A stretch of DNA of 64,000 nucleotides from Distichodus sexfasciatus. Taxonomy: Eukaryota > Chordata > Actinopteri > Characiformes > Distichodontidae. This document shows positions 62,587 through 64,000 of the stretch, in pieces; the first letter of the stretch is position 1; the number at the start of each line of letters is the position of its first letter. Both the position numbers and the translations under genes were made by a program. The notes beneath the pieces are model-generated. The model searched no databases. It was not told the DNA's origin and saw only the letters and a list, made by a program, of their open reading frames with translations. The stretch lies in the NCBI GenBank assembly GCA_032718565.1, contig JAVGVS010000008.1, positions 6,320,327-6,384,326 of the forward strand, written 5' to 3'.

Positions 62587-63409
62587 TCACTAAATCTCTC
62601 ACTCTCTCTTCTCTCTCTCTCTCTCTCTCTCCTCTCATACATGCACTTTGTCTTTCTCACCAACGCTCACGTTCTCTCTTTAACATGATTTATCTTTTTT
62701 ACTGTCTCTCTCTTTAACACTCACACTTACACACACACACACACACACACAAACACACACCCATACACATCTTTCTTATTAACTGTTCTCTATCTATCCC
62801 TGGCTCAACTCTATTCTATCCTCTCTCTTTTCTTACCCCCCTTCCCTCTTTCAGATGCCCCCGCTCCCCCTTCCAACGTGGGGGTGGTGGTTGGCGCGGT
62901 CATCGGCGTCCTCGTGGCCGTCCTGCTTTTTGGCGTCCTGATCGCCGTCCTAGTAACCTGCAACCGGGAGGCAACAGCAGGGTTACTGCTGAACGGGTAA
63001 GGCTAACGCCACACCCTACGCATCTCTGGCGCCGCTTCTTCGCTCGGGCAGCAAAACGGCACCGGGCAACAACGCAACAACAATCAATTCCCCATCTAAG
63101 GCGCGGGCGAGGTGGGCTCTACGGAAAAGGCGGCCAATCACGGGCTGCATCAGGGAGGCGTGGCCCTGCTGGAGACCACGCCCACCGCCCAGGACATCCT
63201 GCTGAGCAGCGAGATGGACGAGGCCGAGCGGCGCAAGTTCGACGAGCTGGAGGAAGAGGACGAGAGGTAATGGCTCACTCTGGGGTGGGGGGGGTCCCAT
63301 CCTGCAGATCCGTCCCCACGACGACGAGCTGCCCGGCGGTTACCTCGACGATGACATGGAGTCTCAGAGGGACGGATCTGTCATCTCCCGGACTGCGGTC
63401 TACGTGTGA
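33569..63409 (+). CDS. Nectin family cell adhesion molecule, nectin-2-like (9 exon segments)
   Basis: Nectins are Ca2+-independent adhesion proteins at cell junctions that bind afadin. Exons: 33569-33626 (signal peptide), 50934-51043 and 52790-53039 (V domain), 53642-53938 (first C2), 54869-54986 and 57112-57260 (second C2), 62855-62996 (membrane helix), 63101-63270 or beyond, and the C-terminus at about 63299-63409. Seen: TLRCEF with GKYICEYATYPSGNEQG, GYDDNWYMGRTNVVLTC, NTTFICEARS and the end GSVISRTAVYV. The last four residues, AVYV, match the nectin E/A-x-Y-V ligand for the afadin PDZ domain; Ala rather than Glu favours nectin-2 over nectin-1 or -3. Phases agree for exons 1-7. The membrane and tail exons need two small frame corrections. 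Nectin-4 or a fish-specific paralogue is possible. Confidence 0.87.
35900..35951. repeat. CA/CG alternating tract
   Basis: ACACAC, then GCACGCACGCGCGC, then (AC)n: alternating purine-pyrimidine, a strong Z-DNA candidate. Confidence 0.9.
37838..37945 (-). mobile_element. Retroelement 3' tail fragment
   Basis: Reverse of the block at 10000-10205: complements of GGTTCCTCTCAAGGTTTCA and GGGAGTTTTTCCTTGCCACG are visible. Confidence 0.55.
42122..42175. repeat. GTGTGTATAC tandem repeat and (GT)n
   Basis: Several copies of a 10-bp unit GTGTGTATAC grading into GT repeats. Confidence 0.85.
43582..44300. mobile_element. Non-autonomous DNA element related to 4643-5448
   Basis: Left TTAGGGCTAG and right TTGTACATTCCTA. 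The interior is the reverse of the vars1 intron element: for example ATGTGGTGCACTAAGTCAAA here against TTGACTTGGTGCACCACAT there. Confidence 0.6.
45233..45279. repeat. (CT)n microsatellite
   Basis: More than 20 uninterrupted CT units. Confidence 0.95.
46978..47200 (-). repeat. tRNA-derived SINE, family A
   Basis: Minus-strand copy: left ATTTGTCATTGTGAACACAC, right the complement of GGGGCAGTTGGTAGTGTAAC. Same family as 10262-10500. Confidence 0.75.
47539..47637. repeat. Compound GT / GAGAGAGT / GA microsatellite
   Basis: (GT)n, then about five copies of an 8-base GAGAGAGT unit, then (GA)n: looks like stepwise conversion of one simple repeat into another. Confidence 0.9.
48775..49970. mobile_element. 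hAT-like element interrupted by a second element
   Basis: Left TAGGGCTGAGCAATTAGTC and right GACTCAAAACAAC-type end reading AATCGCCCAGCCCTT on the plus strand: imperfect inverted ends. The left 150 bp matches 8325-8460. The insert at 49285-49915 splits it. Confidence 0.55.
49285..49915. mobile_element. MITE of about 0.63 kb with inverted ends
   Basis: Left AGGGCCTGTGTCCACCAC, right (complement) AGGGCCTGCGACCATCAA, about 14 of 18 matching, flanked by TA on both sides. The interior has AGCGCT-rich inverted words but no coding frame. Inserted into the older element at 48775-49970. Confidence 0.65.
50934..51043 (+). CDS. Nectin exon 2, first half of V domain
   Basis: SLAQRVKVQPEVVSYPGQTV then TLRCEFPDPG: N-terminal strand and first Ig cysteine. 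Phase 1 in, phase 0 out. Confidence 0.9.
51794..52297. mobile_element. Non-autonomous DNA element in nectin intron 2
   Basis: Left CAGTCGTCCCTCGCCACTTC with TTCGCGGCTTCAC, right ACTTATCGCGGTAGAG and ACCGCGATAAAC ... GGCCGACTA: inverted ends of a 'TCCCTCG / CGCGGTT' type common in vertebrates. TA flanks both ends. Confidence 0.6.
52790..53039 (+). CDS. Nectin exon 3, second half of V domain
   Basis: VSWILEPTSG with the core Trp, VAVFNP-like IAVFNPRFG, and DEGKYICEYATYPSGNEQG, the nectin hallmark around the second cysteine. Good AG and GT sites. Confidence 0.93.
53642..53938 (+). CDS. Nectin exon 4, first C2-type Ig domain
   Basis: AKPVNKASTVTVSAGSTPVI, VANCQSANGRPPATISWETT, then DITCIVAHRTLPQPE: complete domain with both cysteines and Trp. 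GC content is much higher than in the flanking introns. Confidence 0.92.
54325..54620. repeat. Dispersed repeat shared with 28760-28990
   Basis: TATTGTTTTGATTCAG and AGCCAGCGATATATGAGACA mark the homologous part, in nectin intron 4. Confidence 0.5.
54869..54986 (+). CDS. Nectin exon 5, second C2 domain (part 1)
   Basis: PPQVKILGYDDNWYMGRTNV then VLTCQGQGNPLPTSLIWRT: the GYDDNWY motif is shared with nectin-2 and its relatives. Confidence 0.92.
55649..56355. mobile_element. DNA element containing a large fold-back
   Basis: Left TTAAGTGTCGACTGATTATC and right AATATCGGTCGACTTCTAG are inverted ends. Inside is a near-perfect hairpin of about 95-bp arms (56027-56120 with 56171-56266). It lies in nectin intron 5. 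Non-coding. Confidence 0.65.
57112..57260 (+). CDS. Nectin exon 6, second C2 domain (part 2)
   Basis: MSGRMPDTVTVTDNKLTVLK, then NTTFICEARSRLGGG: second cysteine with an N-glycosylation site NTT. Phases 2 in, 1 out. Confidence 0.92.
59775..59985 (+). repeat. tRNA-derived SINE, family C
   Basis: Head GGCCTCGTGGTAGGATACTC with a B-box-like GTGGGTTGGAATC, body with CCCTGAGCAGGATCCTTAAC, and the 3' block GGTCGCTCTGGATAAGAGCA then TCTGCTAAATG. Confidence 0.75.
60745..61275 (+). repeat. Long polypyrimidine tract
   Basis: About 530 bp almost entirely C and T with repeated TTCATCCCTCC and CTCTCTCTC words. Likely derived from a decayed tandem repeat. It creates long but meaningless Ser/Leu/Pro frames. 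Confidence 0.85.
62526..62635. repeat. (CT)n microsatellite
   Basis: Two long CT blocks separated by short ACTCTCTCACTAAATC copies, 220 bases upstream of the transmembrane exon. Confidence 0.95.
62855..62996 (+). CDS. Nectin exon 7, transmembrane segment
   Basis: DAPAPPSNVG followed by VVVGAVIGVLVAVLLFGVLI then AVLVTCNRE, a single membrane helix. The donor is GGGTAAGG. As written the exon ends in phase 2, but the next exon needs phase 1; one G fewer in the GGG at 62995-62997 would fix this. Confidence 0.8.
63101..63270 (+). CDS. Nectin cytoplasmic exon, ends in TAA as written
   Basis: In the frame starting GCG at 63103: AGEVGSTEKAANHGLHQGGV, then ALLETTPTAQDILLSSEMDE and AERRKFDELEEEDER, then TAA at 63268-63270. 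The DEAERRKFD motif and acidic stretch are nectin-like. The true coding sequence probably continues in another frame into the C-terminal segment. Confidence 0.7.
63299..63409 (+). CDS. Nectin C-terminus with PDZ ligand
   Basis: ILQIRPHDDELPGGYLDDDM then ESQRDGSVISRTAVYV and TGA (63407-63409). Ends in the afadin-binding AVYV. An apparent splice from 63267 to 63302 would need a 45-base or shorter intron and would still not restore the frame, so one interrupted exon is the simpler reading. Confidence 0.75.
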   Translation: MLQIRPHDDELPGGYLDDDMESQRDGSVISRTAVYV

Positions 63410-64000
63410 GAAAGGGAGCGAACGAGCGAGGAAGACGAAGACACGAGAGCGTGGAAGAGGGGGGACTGAGAGGAAGAGAGAGAGGAATCCAGCTTCCGTA
63501 GGATTTCATTTTTGTTTTGATTCATTTTGTTCTCAGACTGATTTGGACTGAAAAGAAACACAACCGAGAGAGGCTTCGTAAATGGATAAATGGAGGGATG
63601 GATGGATGGAGAGATGGATGGATAAATGGAGGGATGGATTAATGAAGTGAAAAAGGGATTGGATAGTCAGCAGAACTTTACAGCAATGGCTGTTGTGGAG
63701 ACAATTATCCAGAGTGATGGGAGACTTATATAGTATTAATTTATGCTTTTGTATGTATCACACACACACACACACATATACAGATGCACTAAGGCAGGGG
63801 TGGGCAATTTACAGTCCAGGGTGGGGCCGTGTCCTGGAGGTTCTCCATCCTACCTGGAGAGTCTCTTTTGGTGGTTATCTACCTGAGACCAGGTGTGAAT
63901 GCTCTGAAATCAAGTACGCTGGAAAACCTGCTGGTTTCTGACCCTCCACGACCGGAATTGCCCACCCCTGTGTTAAGGTTATGTTGGGGTCCATGCTGTG
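63410..64000 (+). other. Nectin 3' UTR (start)
   Basis: Sequence after the stop. Contains (GGAT)n at about 63590-63640, a CA run near 63761-63775 and a MITE. No AATAAA is seen before the window ends, so the UTR probably extends further. Confidence 0.6.
63795..63970. mobile_element. 176-bp hAT-type MITE with perfect 15-bp inverted ends
   Basis: Left CAGGGGTGGGCAATT (63795-63809), right AATTGCCCACCCCTG (63956-63970): a perfect 15-bp inverted repeat. The 8 bases on each side (CACTAAGG and TGTTAAGG) agree at the last five, as a decayed 8-bp target duplication would. The ends are typical of hAT elements. Confidence 0.85.

Larger units (their letters stand above)
57261..62854 (+). other. Nectin intron 6 (5.6 kb)
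   Basis: Low-complexity-rich: GT runs (60640-60695, 61392-61420, 61589-61617), a pyrimidine tract (60745-61275), CATC repeats (62201-62224), CT runs (62526-62635), and a SINE family C copy (59775-59985). A GC-rich island at 60360-60610 is the only non-repeat that stands out. Confidence 0.6.

Noticed and set aside
63268..63302. Tiny intron joining the two parts of the nectin tail
   Set aside because: It would be about 35-45 bases, shorter than vertebrate introns, and the phases still would not agree.

Overview
The window is nuclear DNA from a bony fish, almost certainly a teleost. Four vertebrate protein-coding genes are visible as split exons with ordinary GT/AG boundaries and matching phases. 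Introns and spacers are crowded with tRNA-derived SINE-like repeats (some with GAAT tails), hAT-like and other small inverted-repeat DNA elements, and long CA, CT, AAT and GATG microsatellites. I cannot name the species.

Layout: (1) about 1-6.9 kb, plus strand: the 3' thirteen exons (522 codons) of cytosolic valyl-tRNA synthetase, vars1. (2) 6.9-7.7 kb: the gap between convergent genes, with a cluster of TTTGCCA motifs. (3) 7.7-22.3 kb, minus strand: abhd16a, a membrane-bound phosphatidylserine lipase in about 20 exons. Exons 1-12 and 17-20 are clean; exons 13-16 carry clustered small indels and stops. (4) 23.1-30.9 kb, minus strand: a 517-residue type I membrane protein with four Ig-like domains, sitting where LY6G6F/MPIG6B sit next to ABHD16A in mammals. 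I call it g6f-like. Its short tail has a Grb2-type YENP site and an ITAM-like YxxL-x8-YxxL. (5) 30.9-33.6 kb: a divergent spacer that ends in a compact CRE/E-box promoter element. (6) 33.6-63.4 kb, plus strand: a nectin, closest to nectin-2 (V-C2-C2 ectodomain, one membrane helix, C-terminal AVYV PDZ ligand), with a 17-kb first intron. Its cytoplasmic exons also need small frame corrections.

From general knowledge, VARS1, ABHD16A and LY6G6F lie close together in the human MHC class III region, so the first three genes look like a conserved block; the nectin beside them is less expected. The most interesting biology is the pairing of an apparently ITAM-bearing Ig receptor with a nectin in divergent orientation. 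The most important caution is the clustering of frame-breaking indels in abhd16a and in the nectin tail: many fall in homopolymers and may be assembly errors rather than true gene decay.

All calls were made by reading the sequence by eye. Repeat family names and element ends are approximate.
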